A DNA stretch of 64,000 nt. Source: Asaia sp003994335 (GTDB lineage: Bacteria; Pseudomonadota; Alphaproteobacteria; Acetobacterales; Acetobacteraceae). Positions within the stretch are counted from its first letter, which is position 1, and each line of letters opens with the position of its first letter. Shown in pieces: positions 44,782 through 53,462 of the stretch. Where the stretch lies: positions 217,952-281,951 of the forward strand of contig NZ_JBBCOR010000006.1 of NCBI RefSeq assembly GCF_037151175.1, given 5' to 3'. The notes under the pieces were generated by a model that was given only the letters and a program-made list of their open reading frames with translations, was not told the DNA's origin and did not search any database. A program made the position numbers and the translations under genes.

Positions 44782-45545
44782 AGAGCCTCCTGGGTCTGGC
44801 CCTGTCATGCATGTTGGGTGCCGGCAGTGCCCATGCTGCATCTTCCGGGGTCGTCATTCACAAGGATCACGATCCGGATGTGCTTTGGAAGCTCGTTCAT
44901 CAGAAATGCGCGCATGGTCTCAAGCCCTGTGCGGTCTATGACGACAAGCGCGGCATTGCACTCCTGCATTCGATCGAGGGGAAGGGGCAGTATCTGCTGA
45001 TCCCGACCGAAAAGGTCACGGGGATGGAAAGCCCGGCACTGCTAAGGTCCGACCAGCCCAATTACTTTGCTTCGGCCTGGGCCTATCGCGAGCGCGTCGG
45101 GCGGGATTATCATCAGACGATCCCTGAATCCCGGCTTTCTCTCGCAATCAACTCGCAGAAGGGGCGCTCACAGAATCAATTGCATATCCATCTTGATTGT
45201 CTCGAGCCCCGCATGCGCGCTTTGCTGGACCGGGACGCGGCTCAGATCGGGCCGTCCTGGTCGGATCTGCCTGAGGCGTTCAATGGGCATCGCTACCGCG
45301 CACTCTATCTGGCGACACTGAACGGATCGCCTTTCCGGATCCTGGCAGCTACGCTGGCTCATCCCGAGCGGGATATGGGTGATCATACGCTTGTCCTCGC
45401 CCCGCTGGGCTCAGGCTTCGCGCTCCTCGATGACGTGGCGCAAGGGGATGACCGTGCTTCCGGCGAGGAGGTTCAGGACCATGCCTGTCATGGCATCGCC
45501 GCTTCTGCGAACGACGCATACGCGTCTTCGCATAACCAGCTATAG
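44775..45545 (+). CDS. cdh: CDP-diacylglycerol diphosphatase (Cdh family)
   Basis: A 256-residue exported protein. N-terminal signal (LLGLALSCMLGAGSAHA). The HIT-superfamily active site is 'NQLHIHLDC' and conserved pieces include 'ALLHSIEGKGQYLLIPTEKVTGMESP', 'YRERVGRDY' and 'LAINSQKGRSQNQ'. It would hydrolyse CDP-diacylglycerol to phosphatidate and CMP in the periplasm. GTG start overlaps the ppx stop, so it is in the ppk-ppx operon, an unusual pairing with phospholipid turnover. Confidence 0.85.
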   Translation: MLKSLLGLALSCMLGAGSAHAASSGVVIHKDHDPDVLWKLVHQKCAHGLKPCAVYDDKRGIALLHSIEGKGQYLLIPTEKVTGMESPALLRSDQPNYFASAWAYRERVGRDYHQTIPESRLSLAINSQKGRSQNQLHIHLDCLEPRMRALLDRDAAQIGPSWSDLPEAFNGHRYRALYLATLNGSPFRILAATLAHPERDMGDHTLVLAPLGSGFALLDDVAQGDDRASGEEVQDHACHGIAASANDAYASSHNQL

Positions 45546-46420
45546 GCTCCAAGGGTAGCTCACCCATCGCGTGAGAAAAGGCCGACTAACGGTCTCTATT
45601 TCCCTGATATTCGCTCCCGGCTTGGGTGCTCATGCCCCGATGCCGAAGAGCCCGGCATGGCGAAGGGGCTTGTCTTCAGTCTTTCTGTTGGCGAGGCCCG
45701 TCGTTACCCCAGCATCGTTTCCCAGAGTGCCTGACCAGGCCTGATGTTCTGCGGAGTAATCGTGCTCGTTGCGTCTTGTTGAATGCCGTCTCGCGATGAT
45801 CTGGTGAGGTCACGACAGAGAACGGCTTGGTAACCTGTCGAGCATGGCTTTTGCTCGCGTTCTACACACAGGCATACGCTGAGATGCGTGCGTCTCAGAA
45901 TCATAACATTCTTTTGTTAGATATGGCGTCCTAACCGCACTCAGCGAGGCTCTTTGGTCGGCATCATGCAGCTCAGGAGACGCGTGCCCGGAAGGGGATA
46001 ACGGCTCTCTCCGCTTTAGGTCTCGCTCGTGACTCCATCTGGAATGGCTGGCTTTTCGGGTACCTGAGCCAGTTACAGGCCGTGCACGCGAGACTGAGGC
46101 TGCCCGAAGCGCTCTCGGATGCTCAACTTGAAGTCTATTATTATATAAACCATATAAGTTACTGATTATAAATATTTATCATAGTTTCTATTTTCCATGG
46201 CGCGGCGCTCGGCCTGAGCCGATGAGCGACGCAAAGAGCGTTATCTTCTTCCCCGAGGGCACATCCCGGCTGCAGCGCGCGGTAGAGCGCACAGGGCATG
46301 TTTCTCCTCACCGAGTGGCGCTGATGGTTCAGACTTCCTCAGTGATCCATACGCGCCGCGAGCTCCAGAAAATAACGTATCGATGATAACGAGAAACAAA
46401 TAGTTGTGATTCTTTCAGGC
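45546..46420. other. 875-bp gene-poor region before the sugar operon
   Basis: No convincing complete gene. A very AT-rich block lies at about 46130-46190 and may hold promoter elements. A short frame from ATG 46222 reads MSDAKSVIFFPEGTS, which resembles the F-P-E-G-T acyltransferase motif of PlsC-type proteins, then diverges; it may be a gene remnant, but the match is short. Confidence 0.4.
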
Positions 46421-46440
46421 AAGCGCTTGCGCAAGCGCTT
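46421..46440. promoter_or_regulatory. Double LacI-type operator upstream of the sugar ABC operon
   Basis: Two identical 8-bp palindromes AAGCGCTT at 46421-46428 and 46433-46440 form one perfect 20-bp inverted repeat. The sequence is close to the LacI/GalR operator pattern. It lies 85 bp before the ATG at 46526, and a LacI-family repressor gene ends the operon, so self-contained regulation is likely. Any start upstream of 46440 would place the operator inside the gene. Confidence 0.75.
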
Positions 46441-46525
46441 CGATCTCCGTAGCGTCCAATTCTGTTCGGTGCAGGAACGGCTTTCGCCCTGTGTGCCGGG
46501 ATCGGCCTCTGATCGGAGTTTCGTG

Positions 46526-49330
46526 ATGGCTGACGTCGAGGTTGGAGCCAATTCTGAGATGGGAGATAGGGCGGGGACACCGCCCGGTATCTCTCCTCAG
46601 GGCATATATGATTCCCAGCAGGAAGCGGGAGGCGCTCGGATACCTGAGGTGGCTGCGGCGCTCTCTGGGGTGAGCAAGGTCTTTGGTGGGGTGATCGCCC
46701 TCGCCCATGCGGATTTTTCCCTCTACCGCGGAGAAGTGGTCGCCCTGCTGGGTGAAAACGGCGCCGGCAAGAGTACCTGCGTCAAGATGCTGGCCGGCGT
46801 TCACCGGCCTGATACGGGGAGTGTGCGGATCGGGGATGAGGATATCGTCCTGCGTTCTCCGCAGGACGCCTTGGCCCGCGGGCTGGCAGTCATGCACCAG
46901 CATCCCGGGCTGTTTCCAGATCTGACGATCGCCGAGAATATCGCCATCGGGCATATGCCGCGCACCGCGTTGCACACGCTCGATCGCACCCGTATCGACA
47001 GCGAGGCCGCGCGCCTGCTGAAAATCGTAGGGCTGGACGCGCCGCCTGACCGTCTTCTGGGTCTTTTGCGCTCCTCGGAGCAGCAGCTCGTCGAGATCGC
47101 GCGCGCCTTATCGGTGAATGCCAAGGTGCTCATCATGGATGAGCCCACGGCCTCACTCTCTCGTGGCGAGGTCGAGAAGCTTTTCGCAGTCGTGGATGAC
47201 CTCAAGCGTCAGGGCGTGGCGATGATGTTCGTCGGTCATCGTATGGAGGAAGTCTATCGTATTGCCGATCGCATCGTGGTGCTGCGTGACGGGCATCAGG
47301 TCGGGGAGGGACCGGTCGCAACGATCGGCCCGGACACCGCCGTCCAGCTCATGATCGGGCGCGAATTGCAAAATCTCTACCCTCCGCTTTCACCTCCTGG
47401 TCAGGACGAGATCCTGCGCGTCGACGGTCTATGCCGTCAGGGTGTCTTCACCGATGTGTCGTTTGGTCTGCGCAAGGGGCAGATTCTGGGTTTTGGCGGG
47501 TTGGTTGGGGCGGGGCGGACCGAGGTTGCACGCGTGCTGTTCGGGATCGACCGCGCCAATGCGGGTCACATCGTGCTGGAGGGTCGCGAAATCACTTTCG
47601 CAAGCGCAAGCGAGGCGATGAAGGCAGGGATCGCCTATGTTTCGGAGGACCGGCTCGGCCAGAGCCTGGTCATGGATTTTTCCATTCTCGACAATGCAGC
47701 GCTTTCGGTTCTGCCTCAGACCACGCGAAACGGATTGGTGAGTAGGGATAAGACACTCGATCTTGTCGCGCACCCTCTGGAGCGCATGCGACTGCGCTTT
47801 TCTTCCTATGATCAGCCCGTGCGCACTTTGTCGGGTGGCAATCAGCAAAAGGTCGTGCTGGCCAAATGGCTTGCAACCGGGCCGCGTGTCCTGATTCTGG
47901 ACGAGCCGACCCAGGGCATTGACATCAACGCCAAGAGCGAGGTGCATGCCCTGATTGCCGATCTGGCCCGTCAGGGCATGGCTATCATTCTGATCTCATC
48001 CGACATGTCCGAATTGCTGGGCATGTGCCATGATGTTGCGGTGTTCCGCGAGGGGCATCTCTCTACCATCATGCCACGCGAGCTCGCCACGCAGGAGGCC
48101 GTTCTTCTTGCTGCGACGGATGCTGGGGCCGCGCGGCCGGTCATATCGGAACCCGATATCCCCCTGCCACGAATTCCCGGCGCAGCAGAGAGCCGCGAGC
48201 CCCTGGCAGAATATGCGATAGAAGACAGCGCAGCCATTGTCGCCGCACGACGCGACCCAGCCACGAACCCACGTCCTGCGGGGCGGCATTGGCTGCTGGG
48301 GCGTGAGCTCGGGCTGCTCGCAGCCATTCTGGCGGTGATCATTCCCGCTGCGCTGATCAACCCGCGTATGCTGCAACTCGCCAATATAGAGACGGTGGGG
48401 ATGGATCTGGCCCTGCTGATGATCGCATCGGCTGGCATGATGCTCGTGATGATTACGCGTAATATCGATCTTTCCGTGGCGTCGGTCATCGGGCTTTCGG
48501 CCTATATGGCGGCAGACTCGCTCCGGCTTTTCCCCCATATGCCCGTAGCTCTGGCGGTGATGATTGCCTGTCTGGTCGGGGCCGGCTGCGGTCTCGCCAA
48601 TGGTCTGGTCGTGGCCTATGGCAAGGTTCCCTCGATTGTGGTGACGCTGGGAACACTCTCGCTTTATCGCGGCGTGAACAGCCTGATTGCCGGGGGGCGC
48701 CAGATCAGCTCCGAGCAGGTGCCGCAATCCTGGCTCGATATGACGGGTGCCCATGTTCTCGGTGTTCCGGGTATTCTCGTTCTGGCGGCGCTGGTCATGG
48801 CCGCTCTGGCTTTCCTCCTGAAACGCAGCTCAACGGGCCGCGAGCTTTTCGCCGTCGGCTCCAACCCGGATGGGGCCAGTCTGATCGGTATCCGGCGCGA
48901 ACGCCTCGTGCTGATGGCCTTCATCGCCTCGGGACTCCTGGCAGGTCTCGATGGCGCTCTCTGGGCGTCACGTTATGCCGTCGTCGACGCACGCGTCGCC
49001 TATGGGTACGAGCTGACCGTGGTGGCTGCTGTCGTCGTAGGCGGCACAGCGATCAGGGGCGGTGTCGGCACGATCACAGGTGTCATTCTCGGCGCACTCC
49101 TGCTCCTCGCCATACAGAACGGTCTGACACTGGTTCGCGTCAATCCGCTCTGGCTGCAGGGGGTTTACGGCCTTGTCATCGTGCTGGCCATCGCGCTCGA
49201 TGCCTTCGTCTCCCGGCGGGCCACTCGTACGGTCACGCACCGCGCAGCCCAACAGGGACCCGACAGAAAACAGACCCCACGCGCGTCGTCCTCACTCCCG
49301 ACATCCGCACAGATCGGAGCCGTATCATGA
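46526..49330 (+). CDS. Fused sugar ABC transporter: double ATPase plus permease
   Basis: A 934-residue fusion. Residues about 50-560 are an RbsA/RhaT-like double ATPase: Walker A G-E-N-G-A-G-K-S-T at 76-84, first signature degenerate (LRSSEQQLVEIA), second P-loop replaced by 'GGLVGAGRTEVAR', second signature 'LSGGNQQKVVLAKWLATG' and 'LILDEPTQGID'. From about 590 a ten-helix RbsC/RhaP-like permease follows, with 'TRNIDLSVASVIGLSAY' and 'GGTAIRGGVGTITG'. These parts are normally separate proteins. The stop overlaps the second permease gene (ATGA). ATG 46526 has a GGAG ribosome-binding site; the frame is open from 46406, across the operator. Confidence 0.9.
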   Translation: MADVEVGANSEMGDRAGTPPGISPQGIYDSQQEAGGARIPEVAAALSGVSKVFGGVIALAHADFSLYRGEVVALLGENGAGKSTCVKMLAGVHRPDTGSVRIGDEDIVLRSPQDALARGLAVMHQHPGLFPDLTIAENIAIGHMPRTALHTLDRTRIDSEAARLLKIVGLDAPPDRLLGLLRSSEQQLVEIARALSVNAKVLIMDEPTASLSRGEVEKLFAVVDDLKRQGVAMMFVGHRMEEVYRIADRIVVLRDGHQVGEGPVATIGPDTAVQLMIGRELQNLYPPLSPPGQDEILRVDGLCRQGVFTDVSFGLRKGQILGFGGLVGAGRTEVARVLFGIDRANAGHIVLEGREITFASASEAMKAGIAYVSEDRLGQSLVMDFSILDNAALSVLPQTTRNGLVSRDKTLDLVAHPLERMRLRFSSYDQPVRTLSGGNQQKVVLAKWLATGPRVLILDEPTQGIDINAKSEVHALIADLARQGMAIILISSDMSELLGMCHDVAVFREGHLSTIMPRELATQEAVLLAATDAGAARPVISEPDIPLPRIPGAAESREPLAEYAIEDSAAIVAARRDPATNPRPAGRHWLLGRELGLLAAILAVIIPAALINPRMLQLANIETVGMDLALLMIASAGMMLVMITRNIDLSVASVIGLSAYMAADSLRLFPHMPVALAVMIACLVGAGCGLANGLVVAYGKVPSIVVTLGTLSLYRGVNSLIAGGRQISSEQVPQSWLDMTGAHVLGVPGILVLAALVMAALAFLLKRSSTGRELFAVGSNPDGASLIGIRRERLVLMAFIASGLLAGLDGALWASRYAVVDARVAYGYELTVVAAVVVGGTAIRGGVGTITGVILGALLLLAIQNGLTLVRVNPLWLQGVYGLVIVLAIALDAFVSRRATRTVTHRAAQQGPDRKQTPRASSSLPTSAQIGAVS

Positions 49331-50388
49331 GTGCGTCCCTTTCCCTGCAGGGCAGGAAAGCCGGAGCTGTACGCTCCCCAAAAATCTCTCTGCGCGATTT
49401 TGCGAGTTGGGATACGGGGCTTGGCATTATTACCCTGATCGCGCTCCTCCTTGCGGTGGTTTTCGTGCCGCGCTTTGCGACCAGCTTCAATCTGTCCCAG
49501 GCCATCGCCCTGGTTTCCGAAAAAGCCCTGATCGTCCTGCCTATGGCGCTGTTGATGATCGTGCGCGAGATCGACCTGTCCGTGGCCAGCATCCTGGCGT
49601 TGACGAGCTGTATTCTGGGCGTGCTGCTTCAATCAGGCTGGCCACTCATGGACGCTATACCGGTTGTGCTTCTGGCTGGCGCCCTTTGCGGGGCGCTCAA
49701 TGGCTGGCTGGTCACCCGGCTTGGCCTGGCATCGCTGCTGGTCACGTTGGGAACGATGGGGCTGTATCGTGGGCTGGGCTATGTGCTTCTGGGGGCGGAC
49801 TCAGTGAATGAACTGCCCGATGCATTGACGGATTTCGGCATCGCGCCTCTGTTCACCGCCGCCATTCCACAGACGATCCTGCCCTTTCTGATTCTCGCGC
49901 CAATATTCGCGATCGTCCTGCATCGTACAGCTATAGGGCGGCGCATCTATGCAATCGGCGGCAGTCCCGAGGTGGCCCGCTATTCGGGCATTCGCAGTGA
50001 CCGGCTGAGGCTGTGGCTGTTCACGCTCTCCGGTCTGGTCTGTGCCATTGCCGGGATCGTTTTCACGGCGCGCCTCTCCAATGCGCGCGCCAATAACGCA
50101 CAGGGTTTCGAGCTAGAGATCATCACCATGGCCCTCCTGGGCGGGATCAGCGTCTTTGGTGGGCGCGGTCGCCTGTCGGGCGGGATCTGGGCGGTGATTC
50201 TCGTGGCCCTGCTGCGCGATGTGCTGGGTCTGGAAGGGGTAGGGGGGAATGCCCAGGGCATTTCCATCGGGCTGCTCCTGATCCTGTCGCTGCTGCTTGG
50301 GGGCGTATTTCAGACGCGTCTCGATGCGGCACGGCGCCGGGCCCCACCGCCGCCACCCGAGGTGGTACTGCCAGAGCCCGCATCTTAG
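49327..50388 (+). CDS. Sugar ABC transporter permease
   Basis: A 353-residue permease of the RbsC/RhaQ type with eight to ten helices. It repeats the diagnostic 'VREIDLSVASILAL' and 'LGGISVFGGRGRLSGGIWAVILVALL' motifs found in the fused protein's permease half, so the channel is probably a heterodimer. The ATGA overlap with the upstream gene shows coupling. A Pro/Arg-rich C-terminal tail is cytoplasmic. Confidence 0.9.
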   Translation: MSASLSLQGRKAGAVRSPKISLRDFASWDTGLGIITLIALLLAVVFVPRFATSFNLSQAIALVSEKALIVLPMALLMIVREIDLSVASILALTSCILGVLLQSGWPLMDAIPVVLLAGALCGALNGWLVTRLGLASLLVTLGTMGLYRGLGYVLLGADSVNELPDALTDFGIAPLFTAAIPQTILPFLILAPIFAIVLHRTAIGRRIYAIGGSPEVARYSGIRSDRLRLWLFTLSGLVCAIAGIVFTARLSNARANNAQGFELEIITMALLGGISVFGGRGRLSGGIWAVILVALLRDVLGLEGVGGNAQGISIGLLLILSLLLGGVFQTRLDAARRRAPPPPPEVVLPEPAS

Positions 50389-50496
50389 GTCGGGCCCGGT
50401 GCAGGGCCTTCAGAGCGCATTGATCAGTCGCCCGTCTCTAGGCCCGTTCAGGACATTTCTCTCTCTCGTTCCCGCTCTGACAAGGTTCAGAAGATC

Positions 50497-51522
50497 ATGT
50501 CTCTTTTCTCTTTCCGTACCGCTTCACGTATGGCCTGCCTCTCGGGTGTCGCCGCTCTGACCCTCGCGCTTGGGGCCACGGCACAAGCCGCCGAGTGCCG
50601 CAAGGGCCCGGTGACGGTCGGGTATATTCCCAAGCTTGATACTGATCCCTTTTTCCAGTCCGCCAATACGGGCGCGCAAAAGGCGCAGAAGGAGATCGGC
50701 GGCAAGATCGTGCTGCAGGCGCCTTCGGAGGCGACTGCAGAGGCGCAGATCGCGTTCATCAATAACATGGTGACGCAGGGCGTGGATGCCATCGTGATCT
50801 CGGGGAATGACGCCAACGCCCTGGCGCCAGCGATAAGGCGCGCCCAGGCCCAGAATGTCTGGGTTCTCACCTACGATTCCGACGTGGCACCCAAGGCACG
50901 CTCGATTTTCATCAATCAGGCGCAATCGGAACTCCTGGGTCAGAGCATGCTCGAAAGCCTCGGCAAGGCGATCAATTACGATGGTGAATTTGCCATCCTG
51001 TCTTCCACTCCGACCGCGACGAACCAGAATCGCTGGATCGCGAACATGAAGCAGACCATCGCGAGCGACCCGAAATTTGCGAAGATGAAGCTGGTCCAGG
51101 TCGCCTACGGGCAGGAGAGCGAGCAGATCAACCAGCAGCAGACTCTCGCTCTGGTTCAGGCCTTTCCCAATCTCAAGGGCATCATCGTCCCGGCGGGGAT
51201 CGGACTGCCTGCGGCTGCACGCGCCCTCGATCAGGCCGGGCTTTCAGGAAAGATCAAGCTTTCCGGCCTCGGTCCGGTGAGCCTCGTCAAGAAATACGTC
51301 AAGGACGGTTCACTGGCCGATGTGTGGTGGAACGTGCCTGACCTTGGCTATCTCTCCTATTACGCGGCTCAGGGTCTCGCGCAATGCAGGTTCAAGCCAG
51401 AGGCCGGTGCGACCTTTACGGCGGGGCATCTCGGCTCGTACACGGTCGGGAAAGACGGGCTCGTCCTGCTTGGTCCGCCCAAGGTAGCAACGCCCGCCAC
51501 TGTGGATGAATTCCCCTTCTGA
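50497..51522 (+). CDS. Periplasmic sugar-binding protein (rhamnose/ribose type)
   Basis: A 341-residue binding protein with a signal peptide (cleavage near residue 31, ATAQA-AE) and a type I periplasmic-binding fold: 'VGYIPKLDTDPFFQSANTGAQKA', 'AIVISGNDANALAPAIRRAQ', 'GIIVPAGIGLPAAARAL'. The late 'GSYTVGKDGLVLLGPPKV' resembles rhamnose-binding RhaS and AI-2-binding LsrB proteins. Substrate is therefore uncertain (pentose, rhamnose or AI-2-like). Confidence 0.88.
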   Translation: MSLFSFRTASRMACLSGVAALTLALGATAQAAECRKGPVTVGYIPKLDTDPFFQSANTGAQKAQKEIGGKIVLQAPSEATAEAQIAFINNMVTQGVDAIVISGNDANALAPAIRRAQAQNVWVLTYDSDVAPKARSIFINQAQSELLGQSMLESLGKAINYDGEFAILSSTPTATNQNRWIANMKQTIASDPKFAKMKLVQVAYGQESEQINQQQTLALVQAFPNLKGIIVPAGIGLPAAARALDQAGLSGKIKLSGLGPVSLVKKYVKDGSLADVWWNVPDLGYLSYYAAQGLAQCRFKPEAGATFTAGHLGSYTVGKDGLVLLGPPKVATPATVDEFPF

Positions 51523-51580
51523 GACGGGGAGCGCGGCCCCGGTCCTGCGGTATCGGGACGGGGCACGCCTTTGGAAGGGA

Positions 51581-52675
51581 GTGACCGCTCTGGTTAAGAT
51601 GTCGGATGTGGCCCGCCGGGCGAACGTGGCGGTTTCGACGGTCTCTCATGTCGTCAACAATACGCGCCATGTCCAACCGGAAACGCGCGCCGCCGTTGAG
51701 GCGGCCATAGCCGAAACCGGCTATGTGCCCAACAGCCTCGCCAGGCAGCTCGCGCGTGGTGGCGGGCAGACCAACACGATTGGCGTGGCGCTGGCGGCGG
51801 TTTCCAATCCCTATTTCATCGATCTGGTGGGGGCGATCGTCCGCGGGCTATCGGCGCGGGGCAAGATGGTCTTTCTGGCCGATACGGCCGAGGACCCCGC
51901 GCGCGAGATCGAGATCATCAGATCCTTCCATCGTCGACGCGTCGACGGAATCCTGCTGGCCCCTGCGGGCGTCAGTGCTCCCTGGCCCACGCTGGATTAT
52001 CTTGCCCGCAACAAGATACCGAGCGTTCTGGTCGACAGGCTGATTGCTCCGGCGTTCAGCCAGGCCGGATGCGATAATGCTCTTGGGATCACTCTCTTGT
52101 ATGATCATCTGCGCCGTCGTGGGCACGAGCGCATCGCTCTCGTGGCAGGGCAGCCCCTCATTGCTTCAACCACGCAGCGTGTGGCGGCATTTCGGGCCTG
52201 TGCGCAGGCGGCGGACGCCCCTGTGACGGGACTTATCGTGACCGGGACAAGCGATGTTGCGGCCGCACGACGCGCCACCTGCGCGCTGTTGGCTGCGCCG
52301 AAGCCGCCCAGCGCGATCATGGCAGGAAATAATCATGCGATGATCGGGGTGATGCAGGCGATCCGCGACTATGGGCTGACGGTGCCCGAGCAGATGGCGG
52401 TGGTCGGGTTTGATGATTTCGAATGGGCCGATTGCTTTCAGCCTCGTTTGACCGTGGTTCGCCAGCCGGTCGAGGCAATTGCCGAGGCCGCGCTCACCCT
52501 GTTGGATCAGGCAATGGAGACGCCGGCCGCGCCGCCGCAGACGCGCATCTTCGCCCCTGAGCTCGTCCTTCGCGATTCTTGCGGCGCGCCTGTAAAGCCT
52601 TTCTCCCCGGAGGGCGCCCGGGTGAGGCAGGCTCATTCGGGTTTGGTCGCATCCAGCCAGGATTGCAGCGTGTAA
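51581..52675 (+). CDS. LacI-family transcriptional regulator
   Basis: A 364-residue repressor. The N-terminal HTH is 'KMSDVARRANVAVSTVSHVVN' with hinge 'YVPNSLARQLARG', followed by a sugar-binding domain ('NPYFIDLVGAIVRGL', 'FDDFEWADCFQPRLTVVRQP'). It should bind the AAGCGCTT repeat at the head of the operon. The start is uncertain: GTG 51581 is chosen; ATG 51599 and ATG 51506 are possible. Its 3' end overlaps convergent ruvX by 43 bp. Confidence 0.9.
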   Translation: MTALVKMSDVARRANVAVSTVSHVVNNTRHVQPETRAAVEAAIAETGYVPNSLARQLARGGGQTNTIGVALAAVSNPYFIDLVGAIVRGLSARGKMVFLADTAEDPAREIEIIRSFHRRRVDGILLAPAGVSAPWPTLDYLARNKIPSVLVDRLIAPAFSQAGCDNALGITLLYDHLRRRGHERIALVAGQPLIASTTQRVAAFRACAQAADAPVTGLIVTGTSDVAAARRATCALLAAPKPPSAIMAGNNHAMIGVMQAIRDYGLTVPEQMAVVGFDDFEWADCFQPRLTVVRQPVEAIAEAALTLLDQAMETPAAPPQTRIFAPELVLRDSCGAPVKPFSPEGARVRQAHSGLVASSQDCSV

Positions 52676-53100
52676 GCTGCGGCCATCTTGTCCACGACTT
52701 CGGCACGACGTTTGCGCGTCATATCGGCCTCCTGAATCAGGAAGCGATTGACCGCGCTCGAGGAGAGCCGCTCATCCCAGCAACAGGCGGGAAGGTCAAG
52801 GCGGGTGGAGAGCTCCGTCATCCAGTCCTGGGCCGAGCGGGCCGCAGGGCCGAAACTGCCATCCAGTGAAAGCGGCAGTCCGCAGATCAGCCCCCCGATC
52901 CCTTCCTTGCGCACGATGCGCCCGATCTCCTCGGCGGTTTCCCCGAATTTCTTCCGCTTGAGGCTCAGATAAGGCGAGGCAAGCATGAGCGTGACATCGC
53001 TCAAGGCGAGGCCGATCGTCTTCTGGCCTGGATCGAGCCCGAGCAACCGAGCACCTGAGGGGAGGGCGTCGCGCAGGGCGTATGGATTGAACAGAGTCAT
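52633..53100 (-). CDS. ruvX: Holliday junction resolvase-like RuvX (YqgF)
   Basis: A 155-residue RNase H-fold protein. Motifs: 'LLGLDPGQKTIGLALSD', 'LICGLPLSLDGS' and 'CCWDERLSS'. It takes part in pre-16S rRNA end processing and possibly in junction resolution. It faces gatC divergently; the two promoters share 74 bp. Confidence 0.93.
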   Translation of the reverse strand: MTLFNPYALRDALPSGARLLGLDPGQKTIGLALSDVTLMLASPYLSLKRKKFGETAEEIGRIVRKEGIGGLICGLPLSLDGSFGPAARSAQDWMTELSTRLDLPACCWDERLSSSAVNRFLIQEADMTRKRRAEVVDKMAAAYTLQSWLDATKPE

Positions 53101-53174
53101 GGGAAGGCGTTATGATCTCGCGAAATTCTGGACACTCGGGATTATCCGCTCACTTTCAGGAAAGTCGATCCTTT

Positions 53175-53462
53175 ATGTCGTTGGAAACGCGCACAGTCAG
53201 GCGCATAGCAAAACTGGCCCGAATTGGCCTCAGTGATCAGGAATGCGAGGCGATGCGCCAGGAGCTCAGCGGCATCCTGGGCTGGGTCGAGCAACTGAAC
53301 GAGGTCGATATCACCGACGTGCCGCCCATGATCGGCACCGGCCTGGCTACGCCGCGCCTGCGGGATGATGTCGTGACCGATGGCGACAAGCGCGACGCCG
53401 TGTTGTCCAACGCCCCCGACTCTGTCGGCCCTTATTTCACTGTGCCGAAGGTTGTCGAGTGA
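53175..53462 (+). CDS. gatC: Asp/Glu-tRNA amidotransferase subunit GatC
   Basis: A 95-residue subunit with 'TVRRIAKLARIGLSDQE' and the C-terminal 'LRDDVVTDGD..LSNAP...YFTVPKVVE'. It holds GatA and GatB together. ATG 53175 fits the family N-terminus; the track-like longer frame reaches 53112. Overlaps gatA by 4 bp. Confidence 0.95.
   Translation: MSLETRTVRRIAKLARIGLSDQECEAMRQELSGILGWVEQLNEVDITDVPPMIGTGLATPRLRDDVVTDGDKRDAVLSNAPDSVGPYFTVPKVVE

Noticed and set aside
45704..45904. 66-codon minus frame
   Set aside because: No ribosome-binding site; Cys/Arg-rich noise.
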